Assembly: GCA_019694805.1 (NCBI GenBank)
Contig: JAIBBG010000008.1
Location: 1 to 64,000 of the forward strand
Direction of reading: 5' to 3'
DNA length: 64,000 nt
Source of the DNA: Flavobacteriales bacterium
GTDB taxonomy: Bacteria; Bacteroidota; Bacteroidia; Flavobacteriales_D; Sanyastnellaceae
The notes below the pieces were generated by a model. It did no database searches and had not been told where the DNA came from. It saw only the letters and a list, made by a program, of their open reading frames with translations. Each line of letters starts with the position of its first letter. Within the stretch, counting starts at the first letter, position 1. Below, one piece after another: positions 8,749 through 16,662 of the stretch. Both the position numbers and the translations under genes were made by a program.

Positions 8749-9747
8749 ATGGCAGCAAAAAAAGTAGCCAAAAAGCCGGCACCAAAAAAACCGGTCGCCA
8801 AGAAACCTGTGAAAAAGGCTTCGGCACCGAAAAAGACCAAAAAGGCTCCAGCACCTAAACCAAAGGCTAAGGCGGCTAAACCTGCTAAAAAGGTCGCAAA
8901 ACCAGCGCCTAAAAAGGCAGCCAAACCTGCTAAAAAAGCAGCACCGAAAAAACCGGCTGCTAAACCTGCTGCAGCGAAATCGAAAGGTAAAGCTCAAAAA
9001 CCCGCAGCCAAAAAGGTAACCAAACCTGTTGCGAAAAAGGCCGCTCCGAAAAAAGTGGTCGCTAAAAAGCCGGCTCCTAAGAAGCCAGCACCAGCTCCAA
9101 AATCAAAGAAGCCTGTTGCGAAAAAAGTAGTGGCTAAAAAACCAGCTCCTGCTCCAAAACCACAAGCTAAAAAACCTGTAGCACCTGCCAAACCAGCGGT
9201 AGCTCCTAAGCCTCAGCCAAAAGCTGTGGCACCAAAAGTGGAAAAACCAGCTCCTGCACCTGCTCCAAAACCTGTAGCTGTTGCCCCTAAAAAGGAAACT
9301 CCAGCTCCAGCACCATCACCTAAACCGCAAACCATCCAGAAATCAACAGTTACAACAGCAGACAAGAAAGACAGTATGACCGAAGTAAGGTATTCAGACA
9401 AAGATCTCAAAGAATTCGAACAACTCATTCAGGAAAAACTCAAAACTGCAAAAGCAGATCTGGACGAACTCAGACAATCACTTTCTCATGAAGGTGACAA
9501 TTCAACGGATGATACTTCTCCAACATTCAAAATGATGGAAGATGGCAGCGAAACCATGAACAGAGAAGAACTCTCTCAACTCGCAGCACGTCAGGAAAAA
9601 TTCATCCAGAACCTGGAAAATGCACTCTTGCGTATTAAAAATAAAACTTACGGAATCTGCCGGGTAACTGGTAAACTCATTCCGAAAGAACGCCTCATGC
9701 TGGTACCTCACGCTACCCTGAGCATTGAAGCGAAAAATATGCAATAA
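8749..9747 (+). CDS. DksA/TraR-like protein with a long Lys-Ala-Pro-rich N-terminal arm
   Basis: Residues 1-209 are a low-complexity arm of AKKP, APKP and KKVA repeats resembling histone H1 or AlgP-type tails. Residues 210-332 form a DksA/TraR-like domain: a helical coiled coil followed by YGICRVTGKLIPKERL. In E. coli DksA the zinc finger has four cysteines; here only the first remains, the others being Thr, Ser and Ala, so zinc binding is probably lost, as in other Bacteroidota homologues. DksA proteins bind the RNA polymerase secondary channel with ppGpp. The basic arm would be expected to bind DNA or RNA (inference). An internal ATG at 9376 would yield the bare 123-residue domain, so two products are conceivable. 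It lies between ileS and lspA and ends before a terminator. Confidence 0.85.
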   Translation: MAAKKVAKKPAPKKPVAKKPVKKASAPKKTKKAPAPKPKAKAAKPAKKVAKPAPKKAAKPAKKAAPKKPAAKPAAAKSKGKAQKPAAKKVTKPVAKKAAPKKVVAKKPAPKKPAPAPKSKKPVAKKVVAKKPAPAPKPQAKKPVAPAKPAVAPKPQPKAVAPKVEKPAPAPAPKPVAVAPKKETPAPAPSPKPQTIQKSTVTTADKKDSMTEVRYSDKDLKEFEQLIQEKLKTAKADLDELRQSLSHEGDNSTDDTSPTFKMMEDGSETMNREELSQLAARQEKFIQNLENALLRIKNKTYGICRVTGKLIPKERLMLVPHATLSIEAKNMQ

Positions 9748-9767
9748 ACATTCATGAAATGCTAAAA

Positions 9768-9803
9768 ATGGAGAACGACCCTTTGTACCGTTCTCCATTT
9801 TTT
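9768..9803 (+). terminator. Rho-independent terminator after the dksA-like gene
   Basis: ATGGAGAACG (9768-9777) pairs perfectly with CGTTCTCCAT (9789-9798) around an 11-base loop and is followed by a run of T. It stands between the DksA-like gene and lspA, so lspA transcription is probably reduced by it or begins separately. Confidence 0.85.
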
Positions 9804-9833
9804 ATTGTTTAGCCAAACATTTTATCAGCATCC

Positions 9834-10553
9834 TTGAAAAAAGCAATCATTACCATACTCGTCATTCTCGGCCTTGATCAATGGCTGAAAATCTGGGTGA
9901 AAATGAATTTTTACTACGGTGAAAGTCATACCATCATTCCCGGTTGGTTTGATCTTCAATTCGTAGAAAACCCCGGAATGGCATTTGGCTGGATGATACC
10001 AGGTGATGGTGGTAAACTCACACTGAGCATCTTCAGATTGATTGTTGTTACCGGCATCAGCTACTATTTGGTAAAACTGATCCGCCAAAAAGCACACTGG
10101 GGCTACATCATTTGTGTATCCATGATTGTAGCTGGCGCATTGGGAAACATCATCGACAGTGCTGCATATGGCCTGATGTTCGACAGAGGTTCATCATACG
10201 ATGCTGAAATCAATGACTACACCATGTATTTCGGAAAAGCTCAACTCAACGGTGAAGGCTATGCCAAACCTCTCATGGGTAACGTGGTCGATATGTTTCA
10301 TTTCACCAAAAGAATGCCTTGGGGTGATTCTTCTCGGGAAATTTTTCCTCCTATTTTCAATATTGCTGACTCCAGCATCACTGTCGGAATCATACTTATC
10401 CTTCTCTTTCAAGGAAAATTTTTCCCTAAAAAACATGAGCCTCACGCAGTGGTGGTGACGGAAACGGTGAGCTATGAAGAAGTAAGGATGAATTCTTCAG
10501 ATGCAGCACCTTCTTCAAATGAAGAAGAAAATCGTTCAGCATCGACCACTTAA
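9834..10553 (+). CDS. lspA: Lipoprotein signal peptidase (signal peptidase II)
   Basis: This inner-membrane aspartyl protease cuts the signal peptide from diacylglyceryl-prolipoproteins. Four hydrophobic segments are present, with family motifs DQWLKIWVK (15-23), ENPGMAFGW (45-53), GALGNIID (101-108), GNVVDMFHF (149-157) and FNIADSSITVG (175-185). Asp153 and Asp179 fit the catalytic dyad. The usual GNxxDR reads GNIIDS. Two features make it longer (239 aa) than the usual 160-200: an extra stretch between Asp108 and Asp153, and a Ser/Glu-rich tail after residue 200. The start is TTG; no better codon lies upstream. It would process GldK and the lipoprotein at 46092. Confidence 0.95.
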   Translation: MKKAIITILVILGLDQWLKIWVKMNFYYGESHTIIPGWFDLQFVENPGMAFGWMIPGDGGKLTLSIFRLIVVTGISYYLVKLIRQKAHWGYIICVSMIVAGALGNIIDSAAYGLMFDRGSSYDAEINDYTMYFGKAQLNGEGYAKPLMGNVVDMFHFTKRMPWGDSSREIFPPIFNIADSSITVGIILILLFQGKFFPKKHEPHAVVVTETVSYEEVRMNSSDAAPSSNEEENRSASTT

Positions 10554-10620
10554 TTTAATTTTTCTGGTAAAACATAGTCGTGACGTGTATCACTCCACGA
10601 TTGGATTTGAACGCCGCTCA

Positions 10621-11433
10621 TCAAAGGCCTTCGTCCCAAATGCCTGAACGTTCAAGTTTCACTTGTTGTTGGAAAAATATGCGCGTTGCAATTTCAAATG
10701 ATTTGGTATAGTCTGAAACGTAAAAATGGTCTTCCTTGCTGCTTTCTATTTGAAGTAGCCCCTCCTTTTCTAAGATGATGCGAAGCTTGTTGGCAACCAC
10801 TTCAGCTGAATCGAATATTTTAACCCTGCCTTCAAAATAGGCATCAATTTCTTTTTTGATCAAAGGGTAGTGCGTACACGCAAGAACAAGTCCATCTATA
10901 TCCCGAAGCATCGGATCTCCAAGATATTCTTTCAGCACAGCATCGGAAATATTGTTGTTGTAAAACCCTTCTTCGATCATTTGTGCCAACAATGGTGTTG
11001 CCATCGCTGAAAATTTAAGCTGTGGTTTTCTCCTGGAAAATTTCTCCTGATAAACACCGCTGGCAATCGTTGTTTTGGTGGCAATAATCCCAACATGTTT
11101 GACACTTTCATCGGCAATTACTTCTTCTATCATCGGATCGATGACGTTGATCACAGGAATACTTCCCTTGTATTGATCACGCAATTTCTCATACGCTGCA
11201 GCAGATGCGGTGTTGCATGCAATGACTATCGCTTTGCAATTCTTTTCTTTCAACAAAAAATCAGTAATGCGCACTGCATAATGTGAAATGAGTTCCCTCG
11301 ATTTGTCACCATAGGGCACGTGCGCTGTATCTCCGAAATAGATGATGCTTTCCTGTGGAAGTACTTTCTTTATTGCACTGGCTACAGTGAGTCCTCCGAT
11401 GCCGGAATCAAATATTCCAATGGGTTGAGACAT
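10621..11433 (-). CDS. murI: Glutamate racemase
   Basis: It interconverts L- and D-glutamate for peptidoglycan. The two catalytic cysteines are visible: Cys73 in IACNTASA and Cys186 in ACTHYP. The N-terminal GIFDSGIGGLTV and YFGDTAHVPYG motifs are typical, and the 270-residue length is normal. It is the last gene of a minus-strand group pdxJ, esterase, murI, with a 6-base gap to the esterase gene. In many Bacteroidota murI lies at the end of the bamA-ompH cluster; here it is on the other side of nadK, pointing away. It faces lspA across 67 bases with no clear terminator. Confidence 0.97.
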   Translation of the reverse strand: MSQPIGIFDSGIGGLTVASAIKKVLPQESIIYFGDTAHVPYGDKSRELISHYAVRITDFLLKEKNCKAIVIACNTASAAAYEKLRDQYKGSIPVINVIDPMIEEVIADESVKHVGIIATKTTIASGVYQEKFSRRKPQLKFSAMATPLLAQMIEEGFYNNNISDAVLKEYLGDPMLRDIDGLVLACTHYPLIKKEIDAYFEGRVKIFDSAEVVANKLRIILEKEGLLQIESSKEDHFYVSDYTKSFEIATRIFFQQQVKLERSGIWDEGL

Positions 11434-11439
11434 GTCTGA

Positions 11440-12204
11440 TCAGGATGAAAGATATTTTAAACAATGCGCTACAAATTCTGTAGGCGCTTCTGCATGGAGC
11501 CAATGACCTGCCTGCGGAATGGTTTCAAATGTAGCGTGTGGTATGCGTTGTTGGATACTACTGATGTCTTCATCTTTCACATAATGGCTTTGGCCACCTC
11601 TCAGAAATAGGACATCCGCATCTATTCGGATCTCGGGAACTGCCTTCATGGCTTCTTCGCGTTTTGCAAACAACACAGGAAGATTGAATCTCCAAGCAAG
11701 TTTACCTGGCTCTTTCCAATATAAATTTTTCAATAAAAACTGAATCGTTGATTTGTCTTGTACATGCTTGGATAGCCGCTCTTCTGCTTGTTTCCTGCTT
11801 TCGCATTGATCAACATCGACTTCAAACAAACCCGCAAAGACTTGATCATGATGAGGTGGATAGGCCTTGATGCCCATATCGGCAACAATCATTTTATGGA
11901 CTAAAAAGCCATATTGTTGAGCAAACCACAAGATGGTTTTTCCACCCATACTATGGCCAATCAATGAAACATCGCGCAATCCTTCATCGGCAATGAGTTC
12001 ATATAAGTCCTCCGCCATCAATGAATAATTGAATTCATCGGTATGGGGCGAATGGCCATGATTGCGTTGGTCTACAAGATATACCGTGTGGTGTTCAGCG
12101 AAGGTTTTTGCATGGGTTTGCCAATTGTCTGAGCTGCCAAACAACCCATGTAGGATCAACAATGGCGGGCCTTCACCGAGTTTTTTGAAATACAGCTTCA
12201 CCAT
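11440..12204 (-). CDS. Alpha/beta-fold hydrolase (YbfF-type esterase)
   Basis: The 254-residue protein has the alpha/beta-hydrolase layout: the oxyanion-hole segment [11 protein letters not shown] near residues 18-28, the nucleophile elbow GHSMGG with Ser at about 85, and the histidine in QAGHWLHAE near 240. VDQRNHGHS matches the YbfF subfamily of small acyl esterases or acyl-CoA thioesterases. The substrate is not evident. The ATG at 12204 is preferred over the TTG at 12213; with it the gene overlaps the end of pdxJ by 7 bases, implying translational coupling. Confidence 0.88.
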   Translation of the reverse strand: MVKLYFKKLGEGPPLLILHGLFGSSDNWQTHAKTFAEHHTVYLVDQRNHGHSPHTDEFNYSLMAEDLYELIADEGLRDVSLIGHSMGGKTILWFAQQYGFLVHKMIVADMGIKAYPPHHDQVFAGLFEVDVDQCESRKQAEERLSKHVQDKSTIQFLLKNLYWKEPGKLAWRFNLPVLFAKREEAMKAVPEIRIDADVLFLRGGQSHYVKDEDISSIQQRIPHATFETIPQAGHWLHAEAPTEFVAHCLKYLSS

Positions 12205-12926
12205 TTCAAACAACGTTGATAGAGTTGAACTGTGTTCTCCAATCCAAAATAGAGAGCATCGCTGATTAATGCATGACCAATGGATACTTCCAACAATTCC
12301 GGAATCCGTTGAGCAAAAAATGCAAGGTTTTCCAAAGAAAGATCATGGCCTGCATTGACGCCCAATTGCTGTTTTTGTGCTTCTTCACCGGCTCGAATGA
12401 AAGGCATGATGGCTGCATCTCTGTCTGTGCTGTAACCACTTGCATAGGACTCTGTGTAGAGTTCGATGCGATCTGTTCCGGTTTGTTTGGCAGCCTTCAC
12501 CTGTTCAACATCGGCATGGAGAAATATGCTCGTGCGAATACCATGCTGATGAAAATGTTCGATCAGGTTTTTCAGGAAAGTATGATGCTGCACAGCATTC
12601 CATCCGGCATTGCTGGTGAGAACATGGGGTGGATCTGGTACAAGGGTAACTTGTTCTGGTTTTACCTCACAGACCATCGAAATAAAATGATCGTCTGGAT
12701 AGCCTTCAATATTGTATTCCGTCGTAATCACTTTTTTCAAGGCATACACATCATCAAACCGGATGTGTCGCTGATCTGGTCGAGGATGAATGGTAATTCC
12801 ATCTGCACCAAAACGCTGTATATCCCTTGCAGCTTTCACCACATCTGGCACTTGCCCTCCACGAGCATTCCGCAGTGTGGCTATTTTATTGATGTTAACA
12901 CTAAGTTTTGTTTTCACCGATGTCAT
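12198..12926 (-). CDS. pdxJ: Pyridoxine 5'-phosphate synthase
   Basis: PdxJ condenses 3-amino-2-oxopropyl phosphate with deoxyxylulose 5-phosphate to make vitamin B6 phosphate. The N-terminus [17 protein letters not shown] and the [16 protein letters not shown] segment are diagnostic, as are the later VTLVPDPP and NAGHDL motifs. The length (242 aa) is standard. It heads the minus-strand operon with the esterase and murI and is divergent from the CBS-protein gene. Confidence 0.97.
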   Translation of the reverse strand: MTSVKTKLSVNINKIATLRNARGGQVPDVVKAARDIQRFGADGITIHPRPDQRHIRFDDVYALKKVITTEYNIEGYPDDHFISMVCEVKPEQVTLVPDPPHVLTSNAGWNAVQHHTFLKNLIEHFHQHGIRTSIFLHADVEQVKAAKQTGTDRIELYTESYASGYSTDRDAAIMPFIRAGEEAQKQQLGVNAGHDLSLENLAFFAQRIPELLEVSIGHALISDALYFGLENTVQLYQRCLKW

Positions 12927-13233
12927 TTGGATGCAAATTAAGTCATGAATGTACTTTGCTCTCTGCGTGGAGCATTTTCAATGTCTTGTCATCTCATCAT
13001 GGTGTTGTGTATAAGTCGCAGTTCTCTTTTTGCCAATACGTCATGTGATCATGCAACATTTACCCTCGGGAATTGGTATAAGATATAAACTGTTAACACA
13101 GGTTGAGATTTGATAGATGTCAGGAGAAGTGGAACGGTTTTTAGCATTGATTTGAAGCTGAATGTAAAACAACGGAGGGAAAAGCAACTTCTGTTTGTAG
13201 TAGTTCAGTAAACAATTTAAAAGTTTACCCTAA
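12927..13233. other. 307-bp divergent intergenic region, pdxJ / CBS-protein gene
   Basis: This stretch should hold promoters for both directions, but no full consensus pair is convincing. TTAATTTG on the minus strand (12941-12934) resembles a -7 box but lies almost at the pdxJ start. TACTTTG at 12955-12961 on the plus strand lacks one spacer base. No RNA gene, coding sequence or terminator was recognised. Confidence 0.5.
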
Positions 13234-13890
13234 GTGATTACCTCAAGACAACTCCTGAAATCCGATCTGCCTGTGCTGAGCGCCCAGGATGATCCGATCA
13301 ATGCCCTGAACCTCATGGACGAGTTCCGTGTTGGCCATCTGCCGGTCATTGAAAACGGTAAATTCCTCGGGCTAATCTCTGAAACTACACTTCTCGGTGT
13401 CGAATCCATTCTCCATGATGCGCATGATTTGCAATTGCTGAAGGTGAGTGTACCCGCCAATGATCACATCCTGGATATCCTTAAGGTAGCCGGTCAGCAC
13501 CATATCAGTGTGATTCCGGTAACAGATCCGGAAAACAATTATATAGGAGCGATCAGACTGGATGATCTCGTCGAGAAAATCTCAGAAATGCAAGGTGTGC
13601 ACCAGCGTGGCGGTATCATCGTGTTGGAAATGTGGGATAAAGATTACAGCCTGCAGCAGATCGCACGCATCATCGAAGAAAATGATGGAAAAATCCTCAG
13701 CACTTCTGTAAGTCCCGGTGAAGACGGCAAAATCGAAGTGAATTTGAAACTCAATCAACCGGATGTAAATGCCATGATCCAGAGTTTTGAACGCTTCGGT
13801 TACCATGTCAAAGCTTCTTATCAAGAACAGGAATACACAGAAGATTTACGCAAACGTTACGATGAATTGATGCGCTTTCTCAATATCTGA
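13234..13890 (+). CDS. CBS-domain protein (AcuB-like) with a C-terminal ACT-like domain
   Basis: Two CBS motifs fill residues 1-130 (FRVGHLPVIENGKFLGLISE and HHISVIPVTDPENNYIGAI); CBS pairs usually bind adenine nucleotides as energy or redox sensors. Residues 135-218 look like an ACT-like beta-alpha module ending in a charged helix. The GTG start gives a complete first CBS motif. It immediately precedes nadK, a neighbourhood common in Bacteroidota, so a link to nucleotide status is plausible but unproven. Confidence 0.85.
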   Translation: MITSRQLLKSDLPVLSAQDDPINALNLMDEFRVGHLPVIENGKFLGLISETTLLGVESILHDAHDLQLLKVSVPANDHILDILKVAGQHHISVIPVTDPENNYIGAIRLDDLVEKISEMQGVHQRGGIIVLEMWDKDYSLQQIARIIEENDGKILSTSVSPGEDGKIEVNLKLNQPDVNAMIQSFERFGYHVKASYQEQEYTEDLRKRYDELMRFLNI

Positions 13891-13944
13891 TGTGCTCATT
13901 GTCGGTCATCAAGTCGTTACTTTGCCCACCAATTTCTTTTCAAA

Positions 13945-14826
13945 GTGAAAATTGCCCTGTACGGTAAACGTTTCGACAATGAGTTCATCCCCGGCGTGGA
14001 AAAACTCATTGATGCCCTTGTCCGTCGTGGCATAGGTATTACCGTTCATACGGGTTTTCACCAATTCCTCAGTACGAGAGTAACGCTGCCTTCCAATTCC
14101 GAAGTTTATAACGACTATACAGATCTCAAAGGTGCTCAATTCCTCATGAGTATCGGCGGCGACGGTACATTGCTTGAAACTGCCAGAATACTGAGAGATA
14201 GCAGAATCCCCGTGATGGGAGTGAATACCGGACGACTGGGTTTCTTATCGAATATCGAACTCAGTCAGGTGGAAGAAGCCATCGAAGCAATTGTGAATCG
14301 AGATTTCGAACTGGATAGAAGATCACTCATCGAAGTCAAAAGCGAAACATTCTCCTTCGGAGATTTTCCATACGCACTCAATGAAGTGACTTTACTCAAT
14401 GTTCAGCGAAACAGCATGATCACCGTGCACTGCTACGTGAATGATCAATTCATGTCAACATATTGGGCAGATGGTTTGATCATTGCCACGCCAACTGGAT
14501 CTACTGCTTATTCATTGAGCTGCGGCGGACCTATCGTGATGCCGGAAAGCAATGGAATCATCCTTACTCCCGTTGCTCCTCACAACCTCAATGTTCGACC
14601 ATTTGTTATTTCTAATTCAGCAAAAGTTTCCCTGAGCGCAGAAGCCCGTGATCCTGATTTCCTCATCACCCTGGACAGTCGATCTTTTACTGTGCCATGC
14701 GGTACGATTGTAGAACTCACGCGTGCTTCTTTTGAATTGAACCTCGTTGCATTCAAAGAACAATCCTTCTTCAAAACCATTCGGAATAAAATGGGTTGGG
14801 GACTGGATGCACGCTCTAAAAAGTAA
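13945..14826 (+). CDS. nadK: NAD kinase
   Basis: NadK phosphorylates NAD to NADP using ATP or polyphosphate. The GGDG motif at residues 71-74 (SIGGDGTLLETA), NTGRLGFL, and the second signature TPTGSTAYSLSCGGP are all intact. Length 293 aa is normal. The start is GTG; a -7-like box TTACTTTG (13917-13924) lies 21 bases upstream, the common spacing in this window. It sits between the CBS gene and the DUF6089 gene. Confidence 0.97.
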   Translation: MKIALYGKRFDNEFIPGVEKLIDALVRRGIGITVHTGFHQFLSTRVTLPSNSEVYNDYTDLKGAQFLMSIGGDGTLLETARILRDSRIPVMGVNTGRLGFLSNIELSQVEEAIEAIVNRDFELDRRSLIEVKSETFSFGDFPYALNEVTLLNVQRNSMITVHCYVNDQFMSTYWADGLIIATPTGSTAYSLSCGGPIVMPESNGIILTPVAPHNLNVRPFVISNSAKVSLSAEARDPDFLITLDSRSFTVPCGTIVELTRASFELNLVAFKEQSFFKTIRNKMGWGLDARSKK

Positions 14827-14902
14827 TAGCAACTATTTTTCTGATTTTCGTATAAGCCGCTTGTTGCTGATAACTCATGTCTAATCATGTGTCATTACAC
14901 AA

Positions 14903-14910
14903 TAAATTTG
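14903..14910 (+). promoter_or_regulatory. -7 promoter box before the DUF6089 gene
   Basis: TAAATTTG matches TAnnTTTG exactly and ends 24 bases before the TTG start at 14934, supporting that start. No clear TTG -33 element was found at the right distance. Confidence 0.45.
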
Positions 14911-14933
14911 AATCCGTTTCGTAGACCACCCTG

Positions 14934-15782
14934 TTGAAACTGAACTGGCTGATCATATTGTTGCTTTGCTCCTTACAAGCTTTTTCACAACGTAACAAGT
15001 TTGAAAAAAGTAAGGATATCGGACTATTGTTCGGTACCTCGTACTATATCGGAGAAATCAATCCCTACAAACATTTTGGAACAAAACTCAGGCCTGGTGG
15101 TGGGATTGCTTTTCGCAATAATTTCAACAGGAGGTGGACCTTCAAAATGGGTTTGACCTATGCCACCGTGGAGGCATGGGATAAAGACAGCGATGATCCT
15201 TGGATCAGAAACCGGAATTTGTCTTTCAAAAACCAGGTGATTGAGGGAAGTATGGTTTTCGAATTGAATTTTTTCAATTACCAACTGGGCAACGATCAGT
15301 TTCCGGTCAGTCCGTATCTTTTCGGCGGACTCGCTTACTTCAATATGCGACCTATGGCTCAGTACAAGGGAACTTGGTACGAGCTTCAGCCTTTAGGCAC
15401 GGAAGGACAAGGGACAGAGTACGGCAGCGATAAGTACAAAACCAATTTATTTTCCATTCCATTCGGGGCTGGTATAAAAACCAACCTTTTCGCCGTTTTT
15501 GGCCTTAGTCTGGAGTGGGGCGTCCGAAAAACGTTTACTGATTACTTCGATGATATTTCGGGAAAATATCTGGATCCGGGATTGTTAGCAGAACTGAACG
15601 GCCCACTGGCTGCCACGCTTTCAGACCGAAGCATTGAAAGGGAATTACCAGGTACCAATGGTGGTAATAATGCCAATTTGATGCGCGGTGACCCGGGACG
15701 AAAGGACTATTACTTCTTCTGCATGGCTTCACTCAATATCAGGATCGACAAAAAGGCCACCTCCTGCTGGGAGCATGAATAG
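14934..15782 (+). CDS. DUF6089 family outer-membrane beta-barrel protein
   Basis: A cleavable signal peptide (about 1-18, ending AFSQ) is followed by alternating aromatic beta-strand segments such as DIGLLFGTSYYIGEINPY and LRPGGGIAFRNNF, typical of the DUF6089 family found beside nadK, uppS and bamA in Bacteroidota. The family's function is unknown; position suggests envelope biogenesis. The TTG start is supported by a -7 box 24 bases upstream and gives a complete signal peptide. The 282-residue length fits the family. Confidence 0.85.
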   Translation: MKLNWLIILLLCSLQAFSQRNKFEKSKDIGLLFGTSYYIGEINPYKHFGTKLRPGGGIAFRNNFNRRWTFKMGLTYATVEAWDKDSDDPWIRNRNLSFKNQVIEGSMVFELNFFNYQLGNDQFPVSPYLFGGLAYFNMRPMAQYKGTWYELQPLGTEGQGTEYGSDKYKTNLFSIPFGAGIKTNLFAVFGLSLEWGVRKTFTDYFDDISGKYLDPGLLAELNGPLAATLSDRSIERELPGTNGGNNANLMRGDPGRKDYYFFCMASLNIRIDKKATSCWEHE

Positions 15783-15826
15783 CTTTTTTACTTGCTGCCG
15801 GGTGTAGGCCTTTGCCGTGAAACGGC

Positions 15827-15834
15827 TACCTTTG
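15827..15834 (+). promoter_or_regulatory. Possible -7 box before uppS
   Basis: TACCTTTG matches TAnnTTTG. It lies 40 bases before the ATG at 15874 and 25 bases before an in-frame TTG at 15859. A small hairpin, GCCGT-GAA-ACGGC, overlaps its upstream side. No -33 TTG is in place. Confidence 0.35.
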
Positions 15835-15873
15835 CCGACCAATTTTTGCTGACCAGGATTGCCTTCATTTAGG

Positions 15874-16650
15874 ATGAGCCTTCTCGATTCCATCGATAGA
15901 AATAATGTACCCTCACATGTCGCCATTATCATGGACGGCAATGGACGTTGGGCCCAAAGCCAGGGTCGTGAACGTATTTTCGGCCATCTCAATGGAGTAG
16001 AGGCTGTAAGAGCTTCGCTCAAAGCAGCCACAGCCTGTGGTGTGAAATATCTCACCCTCTACGCGTTCTCCACAGAAAACTGGAACAGACCGAAAGATGA
16101 AGTCGAAGCTCTAATGACTCTGTTGGTGCATACCATCATGAGTGAACTCGATGAATTGGATAAAAATGAAGTGAGGCTGAGCACCATCGGAGATTTTGAC
16201 AGCCTGCCTGAAAATTGTAAGGTAGAACTTCGCAAAGGCATGGAGCGTACCGCCCACCATTCCAGAATCAACCTCATCCTGGCTTTGAGCTATAGTTCCC
16301 GACGTGAAATCACCGAAGCGGTAAGAAAAATGGTTTCCGAAAATATTTCTCCGGAAAAAATTTCCCCAGACCTGATCTCTCAATACCTCGGCACAGCGGG
16401 CATTCCTGATCCCGGATTGCTCATTCGAACCAGCGGAGAAATCCGAATCAGTAACTTTTTGCTATGGCAAATCGCCTATGCAGAGCTATACTTTACAGAA
16501 ACCCTCTGGCCAGATTTCGGAGAAGAAGATTTTTTTGCTGCGATATTGGACTATCAAAACCGGGAAAGAAGATTTGGGCTCACTTCCGCTCAAATTTCTT
16601 CCTCTGAACCTTCTTCACATGAAAAAACTAAATCTGGAGGCGCCCTGTAA
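15874..16650 (+). CDS. uppS: Isoprenyl transferase (undecaprenyl diphosphate synthase)
   Basis: UppS adds isopentenyl units in cis to make the C55 lipid carrier for peptidoglycan and O-antigen. The catalytic Asp is residue 21 in IIMDGNGRWAQ, followed by LTLYAFSTENWNRP and, near the C-terminus, PDLLIRTSGE-type residues (PGLLIRTSGEIRISNFLLWQ) and WPDFGEEDF. ATG 15874 is preferred because TAGG precedes it; TTG 15859 would add five residues and fits the -7 box spacing better. Next is bamA, 12 bases on. Confidence 0.96.
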   Translation: MSLLDSIDRNNVPSHVAIIMDGNGRWAQSQGRERIFGHLNGVEAVRASLKAATACGVKYLTLYAFSTENWNRPKDEVEALMTLLVHTIMSELDELDKNEVRLSTIGDFDSLPENCKVELRKGMERTAHHSRINLILALSYSSRREITEAVRKMVSENISPEKISPDLISQYLGTAGIPDPGLLIRTSGEIRISNFLLWQIAYAELYFTETLWPDFGEEDFFAAILDYQNRERRFGLTSAQISSSEPSSHEKTKSGGAL

Positions 16651-16662
16651 GCAGTTTATACC

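Noticed and set aside
8749..9375. Repetitive DNA of the Lys/Ala/Pro arm as a possible mobile or satellite element
   Set aside because: The repetition follows codon usage of a low-complexity protein segment in a continuous frame with the DksA-like domain.
12273..12941. 222-codon plus-strand open frame
   Set aside because: It is fully opposite pdxJ, whose motifs are clear, and its translation has no family likeness.
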